Part shown: positions 1 to 6,853 of the stretch, piece after piece
Layout: every line of letters starts with the position of its first letter
How positions within the stretch are numbered: position 1 is the first letter of the stretch
Source of the DNA: Candidatus Thermoflexus japonica
GTDB taxonomy: Bacteria > Chloroflexota > Anaerolineae > Thermoflexales > Thermoflexaceae
Assembly: GCA_002898735.1 (NCBI GenBank)
Contig: BEHY01000004.1
Coordinates: forward strand, 1 to 64,000
Direction: 5' to 3'
Length of the DNA stretch: 64,000 nt
Notes under the pieces: model-generated
What the model was told of the DNA's origin: nothing
Databases searched by the model: none
Seen by the model: only the letters and a program-made list of their open reading frames with translations
Made by a program: the position numbers and the translations under genes

Positions 1-101
1 TGAGACGATGATTTATGCGGCCATGATACGCTTGATGGTCCGACGGTTGGCTCGCCTTCATGAGCGTAGTTCACCAGGCTGAATTTTCAGACACTCTCTC
101 A
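1..101 (+). mobile_element. right end of an insertion sequence
   Basis: The window opens inside an open frame that reads like the C-terminus of a DDE transposase and stops at 80-82. The next roughly 20 bases (about 81-100, tgaattttcagacactctc) resemble the terminal inverted repeat of an IS. The inner end of the element lies directly against the interrupted peptide-binding gene on the other strand, whose protein similarity ends near base 100. The left end, any target duplication and the IS family lie outside the window, so the exact boundary (about 97-101) and family are inferred. Confidence 0.55.
2..82 (+). CDS. transposase, C-terminal fragment (5' end off window)
   Basis: The frame is open from the window edge to a TGA at 80-82 and encodes 26 residues, with a basic, hydrophobic segment (AAMIRLMVRRLA) near its end. 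Such tails are common at the C-terminus of IS4/IS5-like DDE transposases. No catalytic residue is visible because only the tail is present, so the family call is tentative. It sits next to an IS-like terminal repeat and a truncated host gene, which fits a transposase better than a cellular gene. Confidence 0.5.
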   Translation, partial: ETMIYAAMIRLMVRRLARLHERSSPG

Positions 102-1332
102 GGACCTCCTGGAAGAGCTGCTTGGCCCGCTCGGGGTCATACTTTACGCCGAGGTTGGGGTGGGTCTGGAGGGTGGGCGCCGCCTGCAGGCCGGGCCGCG
201 AGAACCACTGGGCCGGCTCCTGACCGCCCTTGGTGACGTTCTCCACGATGGCCTTGCGGTCCACGGCCAGGGAGAAGGCCAGCCGCATGCGGGCGTCATC
301 GAAGGGCGGCTTGGTGACGTTGAAACCGTAGTAGTAGGTGCACAGGACGGGCGCGATCACCAGTTGCTTCGAGAGGACCGGATCGGCCTTCACCCGGTCG
401 ATCTCGGAAAGCGGCACGCCGGCCACATCCAGGTTCCCCGCCTCATATTCGGCGAACGCGGGGGACTCATCCAGCATGCGGAAGACGATCTCCTCGATCT
501 TCGGCTTCGGCACGCTGGGGATGTTATCCGGCCAGAAGGGGTTGGCGACCATCACGATGTGGCTGTCGTGGACCCATTCCTTCATCACATAGGGGCCGTA
601 GGAGTGGTAGGCGCCGGTCTCCGTCCAGCGGTCGCCCTTCTCCTCGATCAGCCACTGGGGCTCCGCCCGCAGCATCCAGAGGCCGGCGATGTTGGCGAAG
701 AAGCCCACCGGCTCCTTCAGCGTGAACTGGATGGTGTAATCGTCCAGCACCTTGATGCCGACCTGGGCCGGATCCGTGATGGTCCCCTCGTTGAACTCCT
801 TCGCGCCCTCGATGAAGAAGGCCGGCACGTAGGCATACTCGCCGCCGGTCTTGGGATCCAGGGTGCGGATGGCCCCGTAATAGAAGTCGTGGGCAGTCAC
901 GTAACGGACGTTGCCCTTCTCATCCTTGACCTGTTCCACTTCCTGGCCGTTCCAGCGCACCCACGGGATGCCCTTGCGCAGGTAGAAGGTCCACACCTTG
1001 CCATCCGGCGAGACCTCCCACCGCTCCGCCATCCCGGGCTCGACCGCGGCGGTTTCCTCGTTCTGGCGGGTCAGGCCGACGAAGGCGAGCTCAATGATCT
1101 GGATTGAGGAGGTGTCCGTGGCGAGGGAGGGATCAAGGGTGGGGACATCACCTGGACCCAGGTTCAGGCGCAACACCTTGCGCGGCACCGGGGTCGGGGT
1201 CACGACCTTCTCCACCACTCGCTCTTTCTCAATCACCTGCGGGGTTGGCGTGGCCGCGGGGGCACAGGCGGAAAGCACCAAGCCCACCAGGGCGACCAGC
1301 GAAAGCCACCACCATGCGCGTGAACGGTTCAT
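58..1332 (-). CDS. oligopeptide ABC transporter substrate-binding lipoprotein, 3' end truncated by an IS
   Basis: Family 5 extracellular solute-binding protein (SBP_bac_5/OppA/DppA type) that would capture peptides for an ABC importer outside the membrane. The start at 1332 follows a strong cctcctcc Shine-Dalgarno on the complementary side. A lipoprotein signal ends at C23 (LVLSAC). A Thr/Pro linker precedes the family core (GPGDVPTLDPSLATDT, then the DGKVWTFYLRKG stretch). The protein is only 424 residues, whereas complete relatives are usually well over 500. Homology breaks off after DPERAKQLF, and the last dozen residues (about RECLKIQPGELRS) are encoded by IS sequence. The product is therefore probably non-functional. 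No permease or ATPase genes of the system are in the window. Confidence 0.85.
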   Translation of the reverse strand: MNRSRAWWWLSLVALVGLVLSACAPAATPTPQVIEKERVVEKVVTPTPVPRKVLRLNLGPGDVPTLDPSLATDTSSIQIIELAFVGLTRQNEETAAVEPGMAERWEVSPDGKVWTFYLRKGIPWVRWNGQEVEQVKDEKGNVRYVTAHDFYYGAIRTLDPKTGGEYAYVPAFFIEGAKEFNEGTITDPAQVGIKVLDDYTIQFTLKEPVGFFANIAGLWMLRAEPQWLIEEKGDRWTETGAYHSYGPYVMKEWVHDSHIVMVANPFWPDNIPSVPKPKIEEIVFRMLDESPAFAEYEAGNLDVAGVPLSEIDRVKADPVLSKQLVIAPVLCTYYYGFNVTKPPFDDARMRLAFSLAVDRKAIVENVTKGGQEPAQWFSRPGLQAAPTLQTHPNLGVKYDPERAKQLFQEVLRECLKIQPGELRS

Positions 1333-1447
1333 CGGACCTCCTCCTTTTAGCCTGATCAGGATAAGGTGTCCCTGTGCAGCGGGGCCAGCGCTGGAACGCA
1401 TCGCGCTGAGAGGCCATGCGCCTCCTCGCATCTTCCCTGCGCTATTA

Positions 1448-1476
1448 GTTATAGCAACCTTCAGGGGTTTTGGCAA
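1448..1476 (-). promoter_or_regulatory. sigma70-type promoter of the peptide-binding gene
   Basis: On the minus strand TTGCCA (1471-1476) and TATAAC (1448-1453) are separated by exactly 17 nt and lie about 115 nt upstream of the start at 1332. This is a good match in an otherwise GC-rich stretch. It is predicted from sequence only. Confidence 0.55.
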
Positions 1477-1626
1477 GAGGAGCCCCGGGCCCCCGCATCC
1501 GACCGGGCTGGCCCAGGCGCTCTTCCCCTTTCTTGAAGAGGACCTCCTGGCTTTCATAGGCTTCCTCAGGTATGCTGAAAGACGAGAAAATCCCGGATAA
1601 CTGGCCGATCCGCTTGAGGAGGTCCG

Positions 1627-1986
1627 ATGGCGAAGCGTTCCTCGAAGGTATCCCGGGGATCGGTGCGGGGCGCGTTGCTTCGATCCGCCCCCGCGCCACA
1701 GGTTCAGGTGTATCTGACGCCGGAGCAGGAGCGCGCCCTGGACGCCCGTCTGGCCCGGATCGAGGGGCACCTGGCCGCCGTTCGACGGATGCTGGCGGAG
1801 CACCAGGATTGCAACAGCCTGCTGGTGCAGCTGGCGGCGGTCAAGGCCGCGCTCAACCAGGCGATCATCACCCTTCTGGAAAGCCATATGGATGCGTGCA
1901 TCATTGCCTGCGCGATGGATGAGGACAGCCGCGCGGCCCTCGAGGGCCTGAAAGAGGCGATGGCGATCGTCCTGCGGAAGACGTAA
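1627..1986 (+). CDS. csoR: CsoR/RcnR-family metal-sensing transcriptional repressor
   Basis: DUF156 all-helical repressor, 119 residues. The Cu(I)-type ligand set Cys-His-Cys is present as C62, H87 and C91, with the spacings of mycobacterial CsoR (25 and 4 residues). The core RLARIEGHLAAVRRML and the LESHMDAC helix are characteristic. The first 25 residues are a basic extension. The ATG follows GAGGAGGT at a good distance. Family members leave DNA on binding copper (or another thiophilic metal) and control efflux or chaperone genes. Here no copper ATPase or CopZ gene is adjacent; the next gene, 6 nt downstream, is the NfeD-presenilin fusion, so the regulated targets are unknown. Could alternatively sense persulfide or another metal. 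Confidence 0.88.
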   Translation: MAKRSSKVSRGSVRGALLRSAPAPQVQVYLTPEQERALDARLARIEGHLAAVRRMLAEHQDCNSLLVQLAAVKAALNQAIITLLESHMDACIIACAMDEDSRAALEGLKEAMAIVLRKT

Positions 1987-1992
1987 GTCGGG

Positions 1993-3552
1993 GTGGCCGC
2001 GATGGATCTCCTGCAGCAACTGTGGGCCTGGCTGGCGGATCCCAATGTGGCGTATCTCCTGCTGGTGGGTGGGATCCTGGCCGCCGTCGCCGCCTGGAGC
2101 ATCCCGGGAACCGGGCTCGCGGAGGGCCTGGCCGTGTTGATGCTGGGCCTGGCGCTGATCGGCCTGCTGCGCCTGCCGATCAGCGCCGCCGGGCTCCTGC
2201 TGATCCTGCTGGGCGCCCTCCTTTTCCTGTCGGAGCTCTATTTCCAGAGCGGCGGATACCTCGGCCTGTCCGGAGCCCTGGCGCTGGGGCTGGGCGGCAT
2301 GCTCCTCCTTCCCCCCGGCGCCGGGCAACGGATCGCTCCCGTGGTCCTCGTCGGAACCACCCTGATGGCCGCCGCGGCCTCGTTCGGTCTGGCCTTCCTG
2401 GTGCGGCAGCTCGGACGGCGCCCTCCCCTTCAGACCCCGGAGCGCCTGATCGGAGCGGAGGGCATTGCCCGGACGGATCTGGATCCGGAGGGGACGGTCT
2501 GGGTGCGGGGGGAGACGTGGACGGCGCGATCGGCGGAGGGGCGGATCGCGGCGGGGGAGCGGGTTCGCGTGCTGGCGGTTCATGGGTTGCGCCTGCAGGT
2601 GGCTCGGGTGGAACGGCCTTCCGGCTCTTCCTCTACGGAACCCTCGCCGCCCCCATCCGGGCCGGCGGCTATGGGCGGCGGTATGGCCATCCTCCTGGCC
2701 GTCCACTGGCTCGGTTTCCTGGAATCCGGCCTGATGGCCGGGCACCCGTCCCTTCCGGCTGACCCCTCGCTGGCCGTGGCCCGTCAGCTCTCCGAGCAGC
2801 TCGCGGTCCGCACCGCTGGCGAACAGGCCCTCTCCACGGTCCCGATGGCCCTGGGGTGGATCGCCCTCGGTTTGCTTCTGGCCTTCCTTTTGCTCAGGCG
2901 GCGAGGCTCTCAGGGGATCCTCAGGGCCTTTATGCGGGGCACGCTGGCCCTGGTTCTGCTGTTCTCTCTCCGTCTCTTGCTGGCCGCGCTGATCGGGCCG
3001 ATCCCTCGCTGGGCCCTTCCGATCCTGGCGGGGCTTGCCCTCGGCCTGGTGCTCGGGTGGCGCCGTCGGCCAGGATGGGTGGTGTGGAACGGGATGGGGT
3101 TGTTGATCTGCAGCGCGGCGGCGGTCTACCTGGGCCATCTCTGGACCCCCATCGCCACAGTGGCCCTGCTGCTGGTGATGATCCTTTACGATGCGCTGGC
3201 GGTTTATGTCTTCGGGCATATGCAGCGGCTTGCGGAATGGGCGATCCGGGAGCGCGTGCCTCTCATGTTTCTGATCCCCCTGAACCTCCCGCCCTCCCGA
3301 TCGGGGAGCCCAACCCTGGCCCTGGGGTTTGGGGATGCGGTTCTGCCGGCGGTTTTAACCCTTTCCGCCCTTCGGACGCATCCCACGCCGTGGCCGGCGG
3401 TGGGAACGCTCATCGGGATCCTGATCGGCCATGGGATGCTGGTCGGCGGGTTTCTGACAAAGGGGAAGAGCCATGCCGGGCTCCCTTTCCTGGCCGGAGG
3501 GGCTCTGGGGGGCTACGGGCTGGGAAGCGGGCTGGAAAGGATTCTCGGATAG
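1993..3552 (+). CDS. NfeD domain fused to a presenilin/SPP-type intramembrane aspartyl protease
   Basis: A 519-residue membrane protein in one uninterrupted frame. Residues 1-145 hold several membrane segments, and about 150-207 form a NfeD-type OB domain (LIGAEGIARTDLDPEG, then VRGETWTARS, GERVRVLAVHGLRLQV). A Ser/Pro-rich linker (208-225) leads into a second hydrophobic half (230-519). This half carries both GxGD-protease signatures: Y399-D400 (MILYDALAVY) and G445-F-G-D448 (LGFGDAVLP), then AGLPFL near 495-500 where the presenilin PAL-type motif is expected. The second half matches archaeal-type PSH/DUF1119 presenilin homologues. NfeD normally partners a ClpP-like protease or stomatin, so this fusion would put an OB domain next to an intramembrane aspartyl protease. 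It lies 6 nt after csoR, so probably co-transcribed. The fusion is seen; substrate and activity are unknown. Confidence 0.85.
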   Translation: MAAMDLLQQLWAWLADPNVAYLLLVGGILAAVAAWSIPGTGLAEGLAVLMLGLALIGLLRLPISAAGLLLILLGALLFLSELYFQSGGYLGLSGALALGLGGMLLLPPGAGQRIAPVVLVGTTLMAAAASFGLAFLVRQLGRRPPLQTPERLIGAEGIARTDLDPEGTVWVRGETWTARSAEGRIAAGERVRVLAVHGLRLQVARVERPSGSSSTEPSPPPSGPAAMGGGMAILLAVHWLGFLESGLMAGHPSLPADPSLAVARQLSEQLAVRTAGEQALSTVPMALGWIALGLLLAFLLLRRRGSQGILRAFMRGTLALVLLFSLRLLLAALIGPIPRWALPILAGLALGLVLGWRRRPGWVVWNGMGLLICSAAAVYLGHLWTPIATVALLLVMILYDALAVYVFGHMQRLAEWAIRERVPLMFLIPLNLPPSRSGSPTLALGFGDAVLPAVLTLSALRTHPTPWPAVGTLIGILIGHGMLVGGFLTKGKSHAGLPFLAGGALGGYGLGSGLERILG

Positions 3553-3592
3553 CGGGGGGAGGCCAGGAGGTCACTGCGGGACAGGCGGCTCA

Positions 3593-3621
3593 TTGCATAA
3601 TCCCTGAATCCGTGGTAGGAT
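3593..3621 (+). promoter_or_regulatory. promoter of rpsF-ssb-rpsR
   Basis: TTGCAT (3593-3598) and TAGGAT (3616-3621) are spaced by 17 nt and sit about 70 nt upstream of the rpsF GTG. This is a reasonable sigma70-type match in the only gap ahead of the operon. Confidence 0.5.
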
Positions 3622-3690
3622 ACCATCTGCTTTGCGCCTTTCCGCTCCCGCCTCGAGCGGGGGCAATCCCATGGGAAGGAGGACGTTCTC

Positions 3691-4005
3691 GTGCTGGTTT
3701 CACCGGCGCCTCGCATTCGACCCTATGAGTTAATGGTGGTTCTGGATCCGGAGCTGACTCCAGAGCAGCAGGATCAGGTCATCGAACGCCTCAAAAGCGT
3801 CATCACCTCAAACGGCGGGCAGATCCAGGAAGTGATCCCCTGGGGCCGCCGCCGTTTCTGTTATCCGATCCGGAAGAAGATGGAAGGCCACTATGTCCTC
3901 ATGCGGGCCGAGATGCCGGCCCAGGCGACAGCCCCCCTGGAACGGACCCTGCGGATCACGGAGGAGATCCTTCGCCATCTTCTGGTTCGCCTGGATGAGG
4001 ATTGA
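3691..4005 (+). CDS. rpsF: 30S ribosomal protein S6
   Basis: Ribosomal protein S6, 104 residues, a normal length. It has the family start (RPYELMVVLDPEL), the WGRRRFCYPIRKKMEGHYVLM core and the C-terminal helix ending LLVRLDED. S6 pairs with S18 on the platform of the small subunit. The GTG start at 3691 is favoured because AAGGAGGA lies 7 nt upstream. It is first in the conserved rpsF-ssb-rpsR cluster. Confidence 0.96.
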   Translation: MLVSPAPRIRPYELMVVLDPELTPEQQDQVIERLKSVITSNGGQIQEVIPWGRRRFCYPIRKKMEGHYVLMRAEMPAQATAPLERTLRITEEILRHLLVRLDED

Positions 4006-4038
4006 GCGCGCACGGAATATGAAGGGTGGAGTCCGGCA

Positions 4039-4437
4039 ATGCGTGGGTTGAACAAGGTCATGATCATCGGTCAGGTTGGACGGGATCCCGAGATGCGCTT
4101 CACCCCGAACGGACGCCCGGTGACGACGTTCCCCGTGGCCACCCCACGGACCTGGATCGCCAGCAATGGGGAGCGGCGGGAGGAGACGGAGTGGTTCAAT
4201 GTCGTCGCCTGGGGTGGGCTGGCGGAGATCTGCAAACAGCGCCTCCGGAAGGGGATGTATGTCTACGTGGAGGGCCGGCTGCAGACCCGGGGCTGGGAGG
4301 ACGCCGAGGGCCGCCGGCATTACCGGACCGAGCTGGTGGCGAATGAGATGATCCTGCTGGGGGAGGGGCGCACGGCGATCCCGGCTTTCGGGGAGGAAGA
4401 AGCGGAAGAAGAGGCTGAGGAAGAGTTTCCCTTCTGA
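4039..4437 (+). CDS. ssb: single-stranded DNA-binding protein
   Basis: SSB of 132 residues with the OB-fold start (GLNKVMIIGQVGRDPEMRFTPNG), EWFNVVAWG and YVYVEGRLQTRGWED. The C-terminus is a glutamate run closing with EEFPF, the partner-docking tip typical of SSB. It coats single-stranded DNA during replication and repair. Located between rpsF and rpsR, the classical arrangement that ties SSB supply to S6/S18 expression. Confidence 0.96.
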   Translation: MRGLNKVMIIGQVGRDPEMRFTPNGRPVTTFPVATPRTWIASNGERREETEWFNVVAWGGLAEICKQRLRKGMYVYVEGRLQTRGWEDAEGRRHYRTELVANEMILLGEGRTAIPAFGEEEAEEEAEEEFPF

Positions 4438-4516
4438 GACCTCATCCGCCCGGGGATCCCGGCGGCCGGATCGCCCGGGCCTGAGTCCTGACGAACATCT
4501 CTGAAGGAGGTCTGCC

Positions 4517-4879
4517 TTGGCGGAAGAGCGGCGTGAGATCGAAACCCCCGCGTCGGAGACGGTGGAAGCCGCGGTGGAGGGCGCGGCTCCGGCTGTGGCG
4601 TCCCAGGCGGCCCCTGCGAAGGCCGCTCCGGTGCGCCGTTATGTGCAGCCGCCGCGCCTGTGCTACTTCTGCGTGGAGCGCGTGGCGATCGACTACAAGA
4701 ACGTGGATCTGCTGCGCCGTTTCGTGAACGAACGGGCGCGCATCAAGCCGCGCCGTCAGACCGGCACATGCGCCAAGCATCAGCGGCGTCTCTCGGTGGC
4801 GATCAAGCGGGCGCGCCATCTGGGGCTTCTGCCGTTCACGGCGGAGCACGTGCGCAAATACGGCTGGGGAGGGGTGTAA
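4517..4879 (+). CDS. rpsR: 30S ribosomal protein S18, zinc-binding form with N-terminal extension
   Basis: S18 core from about residue 47 ([22 protein letters not shown]) to the end; residues 1-45 are an Ala/Glu-rich extension not found in short S18 proteins. C49, C52, C85 and H88 form a zinc-ribbon set, so this is the C+ variant. The TTG start at 4517 is supported by GAAGGAGG 6-7 nt upstream. C+ ribosomal proteins are often paired with zinc-free paralogues under zinc limitation; no second S18 is visible here. Confidence 0.94.
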   Translation: MAEERREIETPASETVEAAVEGAAPAVASQAAPAKAAPVRRYVQPPRLCYFCVERVAIDYKNVDLLRRFVNERARIKPRRQTGTCAKHQRRLSVAIKRARHLGLLPFTAEHVRKYGWGGV

Positions 4880-5007
4880 GTCTGCCCGGCGGGTTCCCGA
4901 TCCCCGGGGCTTTGCCCGGCCGGGCTCCAACCGTATCGGCCCGGAGGGTTTTCGGGGCTGGGAGCTGCCGAAGGCGTCCCCCAACCCCGGGGGCAGAAAT
5001 CGCATCG

Positions 5008-5040
5008 AACGGGGCGCAGAGGTTGCGCCCCGTTTGTTTA
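5008..5040 (+). terminator. intrinsic terminator of rpsF-ssb-rpsR
   Basis: A perfect 11-bp stem (AACGGGGCGCA, 5008-5018, with its complement at 5024-5034) with a 5-nt loop, followed by a T-rich run to 5040. It lies 130 nt after rpsR on the coding strand. The rest of the 315-nt gap (4880-5194) shows no gene. Confidence 0.85.
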
Positions 5041-5194
5041 TCGGCAGGAATGGCGTGGCGGGTTTCCCCCTGGCGCCCCGCCCGATTTCCGAAGCGCTTT
5101 TCTCTGGGAAGGGCACCGCGAAAATAAAGGGGGCTGGGCCCGATGCCTTCCTCGCTCGGACCCGCTCCCCAAAACCACGGGAGATGATCCGGGT

Positions 5195-6388
5195 ATGGCT
5201 CGGAAACCGACCAGCATCAACCGCAAGGCGCTCTCCCGGGCGGAGCGAGAAGCCCGGATCCAGCGCTGGATTCTGCTGGCCACAGCGGGGGTAGTCGCTC
5301 TGGTGATCCTGATCCTCGCCGGCGGGTTTTTCTACGAGCGGGTGATCTGGCCCGATCAGCCGGTGGCTTCTGTGGATGGCCAGCCGATCCGGACCCGGGA
5401 GTTCCAGAAGCGGTTCCGGTTTGCGGAGGATTCGCTGCGGCGGCAGGTGGCCATCCTGGAACAGGAGATCGCCGCCCTCGACCCGAATGACCCCACCCAG
5501 GCCACCATCGCTTCTCTCTATCGACAACAGATCAATCAGATCAACCTGCAGCTGGACGATCCTACCCTCCTGGGGCGGGCGGTCCTCCAGCAGCTGATCG
5601 ACGAGCGGCTGATCCGGGCGGAGGCCGAACGGCGCGGGATCCGGATCCCGGCGGAGGCAATCGATCGGGAAATCGAGCGACGCTTCGGCTTCATTCGGGA
5701 GACGCCGACCCCGGCCGGGTCCCCCACGCCGACGGCGACTCCAGGCCCCGGGACCCCCGAGCCCACTCCTTTCCCCACCCCCACGCCGATGTCGGAAGCC
5801 AGTTTCCGGGCCCTTTATGCAGCCCAGCTCAAACGGTGGGAAGGGGAACTCGGATTCACGGAAACGGATTACCGGGCCATGATCGAAGCGGAGTTGCTGG
5901 AGCAACAATTGCGGGAGGCCTTCGCCCGGGAGGTGCCCACGCATGAGGAGCAGGTGGATGTTCGCATGATCACCGCGGAGACGCCGGACCTGGCGAGCGA
6001 GCTTTACCGCCGGGTTCAGGCGGAGGGCTTTGAGAAGGTTTTCGCGGATGTGCAGGCCGGCAAGGTGGTCAGCGCCACTGCTCTGAACATGGGCTGGACG
6101 CCGGTAGGCGGGCTGGGGTCGTTGTATGGAGCGGAACTGGAGAAAATCGTGTTCGCCACACCGGTGCTGTCGACGACGTCCGTGATCACCTCGCCGGTGG
6201 GCTATCACATCGTGTTCGTGGCGGGCCGGGAGGATCGGGAGCTGTCGTCTTATTATCTGCAGGCGCGTCAGCAGCAGGCCTTCGAGGACTGGCTCCAGAA
6301 ACAGCGCACCGACCCGAATCGGGTCCGCTATTTCGACTGGCAGAACCGGCTTCCGCGCACGACCCCGGCCCGCCCCGCGCCGCGTTAG
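5195..6388 (+). CDS. membrane-anchored PpiC/SurA-like peptidyl-prolyl isomerase
   Basis: A 397-residue protein with a basic N-terminus and one membrane segment (about 25-48), which would place the rest outside the membrane. A SurA-type N-terminal helical region follows (SVDGQPIRTREFQKRF to LIDERLIRAEAERRGI). It is interrupted by a Thr/Pro-rich insert (about 168-195). A parvulin domain comes near the C-terminus (VDVRMITAETPDLASELYRRV, then NMGWTPVGGLG and SPVGYHIVFVAGRED). These proteins assist folding of exported proteins. The ATG at 5195 follows a GGGAG box. The gene stands alone between two terminators. Catalytic isomerase activity is inferred from family membership. Confidence 0.85.
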   Translation: MARKPTSINRKALSRAEREARIQRWILLATAGVVALVILILAGGFFYERVIWPDQPVASVDGQPIRTREFQKRFRFAEDSLRRQVAILEQEIAALDPNDPTQATIASLYRQQINQINLQLDDPTLLGRAVLQQLIDERLIRAEAERRGIRIPAEAIDREIERRFGFIRETPTPAGSPTPTATPGPGTPEPTPFPTPTPMSEASFRALYAAQLKRWEGELGFTETDYRAMIEAELLEQQLREAFAREVPTHEEQVDVRMITAETPDLASELYRRVQAEGFEKVFADVQAGKVVSATALNMGWTPVGGLGSLYGAELEKIVFATPVLSTTSVITSPVGYHIVFVAGREDRELSSYYLQARQQQAFEDWLQKQRTDPNRVRYFDWQNRLPRTTPARPAPR

Positions 6389-6449
6389 GCGGATATCCCC
6401 TGAGAGCGCGGATCGATCCGGCCCCATCCCGGGGGATTCGCCCGGGCCC

Positions 6450-6487
6450 CAAACGAAAGCGCCCCGGGGTTCTCTCCCCGGGGCGCT
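6450..6487 (-). terminator. terminator of the Phe-Gly-Cys tRNA operon
   Basis: A perfect 12-bp stem (AGCGCCCCGGGG, 6458-6469, and complement 6476-6487) with a 6-nt loop. On the minus strand it is followed by TTCGTTT. It sits 14 nt beyond the 3' end of tRNA-Cys. Confidence 0.75.
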
Positions 6488-6500
6488 GGATGGTAAGGAG

Positions 6501-6572
6501 AGGCGGCGGTGGGAATCGAACCCACGTCCGGGGTTTTGCAGACCCCTGCCTGGGCCACTCGGCTACGCCGCC
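6501..6572 (-). tRNA. tRNA-Cys (GCA)
   Basis: A 7-bp acceptor stem (GGCGGCG / CGCCGCC) and U73, the discriminator expected for cysteine. The anticodon loop CTGCAAA gives GCA, and the T arm contains GGTTCGATTCC. The 3' CCA is not encoded. It is third in a three-tRNA transcript. Confidence 0.95.
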
Positions 6573-6574
6573 AG

Positions 6575-6647
6575 AGCGGGCGACGGGACTCGAACCCGCG
6601 ACCTCCTCCATGGCAAGGAGGCGCTCCACCAACTGAGCTACGCCCGC
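6575..6647 (-). tRNA. tRNA-Gly (GCC)
   Basis: Acceptor stem GCGGGCG / CGCCCGC, discriminator U, D-loop AGCTCAGTTGGT, anticodon loop TTGCCAT reading GCC, and T arm GGTTCGAGTCC. CCA is not encoded. Only two bases separate it from tRNA-Cys. Confidence 0.96.
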
Positions 6648-6655
6648 GCAGTCCA

Positions 6656-6728
6656 TGCCGAGAGGCGGAATCGAACCGCCGACCCCCCGGTTTTCAGCCG
6701 GGTGCTCTACCAACTGAGCTATCTCGGC
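6656..6728 (-). tRNA. tRNA-Phe (GAA)
   Basis: Acceptor stem GCCGAGA / TCTCGGC with A73, D-loop AGCTCAGTTGGTAGAGC, anticodon loop CTGAAAA reading GAA, and T arm GGTTCGATTCC. It is first in the tRNA transcript, next to the promoter. CCA is not encoded. Confidence 0.96.
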
Positions 6729-6739
6729 TCTCCACTTAA

Positions 6740-6768
6740 TATTTAACACGGCCGGGGGGGGTTGTCAA
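6740..6768 (-). promoter_or_regulatory. strong promoter of the tRNA operon
   Basis: On the minus strand a perfect TTGACA (6763-6768) and TAAATA (6740-6745) are separated by 17 nt. Transcription would begin a few bases before tRNA-Phe. This near-consensus promoter fits stable-RNA expression. Confidence 0.85.
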
Positions 6769-6806
6769 GCCGGTGCTCCCGGGCATTTCAATCCTTCGGG
6801 TTCGAT

Positions 6807-6839
6807 GCGGGTGGGCACGCCCTCCGCGTGCCCACCCGC
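6807..6839 (-). terminator. GC hairpin after the niacin-transporter gene
   Basis: A perfect 14-bp inverted repeat (GCGGGTGGGCACGC, 6807-6820, and complement 6826-6839) lies 15 nt beyond the stop codon at 6854-6856. There is no T tract after it on the minus strand, so it may stabilise the 3' end rather than terminate by itself. Confidence 0.55.
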
Positions 6840-6853
6840 CATGAAAAGAGCCG

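Noticed and set aside
1333-1626. Copper operator or convincing promoter for csoR
   Set aside because: No clear inverted repeat and only a weak -10-like TATGCT without a matching -35; the one good promoter in the gap faces the other gene.
58-3219. Possible 1053-residue minus-strand protein continuing upstream of the peptide-binding gene
   Set aside because: The lipoprotein signal and strong Shine-Dalgarno place the start at 1332; the upstream part is antisense to csoR and the NfeD fusion.
4442-6427. 661-residue open frame on the minus strand opposite rpsR and the PpiC-like gene
   Set aside because: Antisense to two clear genes, arginine/proline-rich composition with no family motif; a by-product of very high GC.
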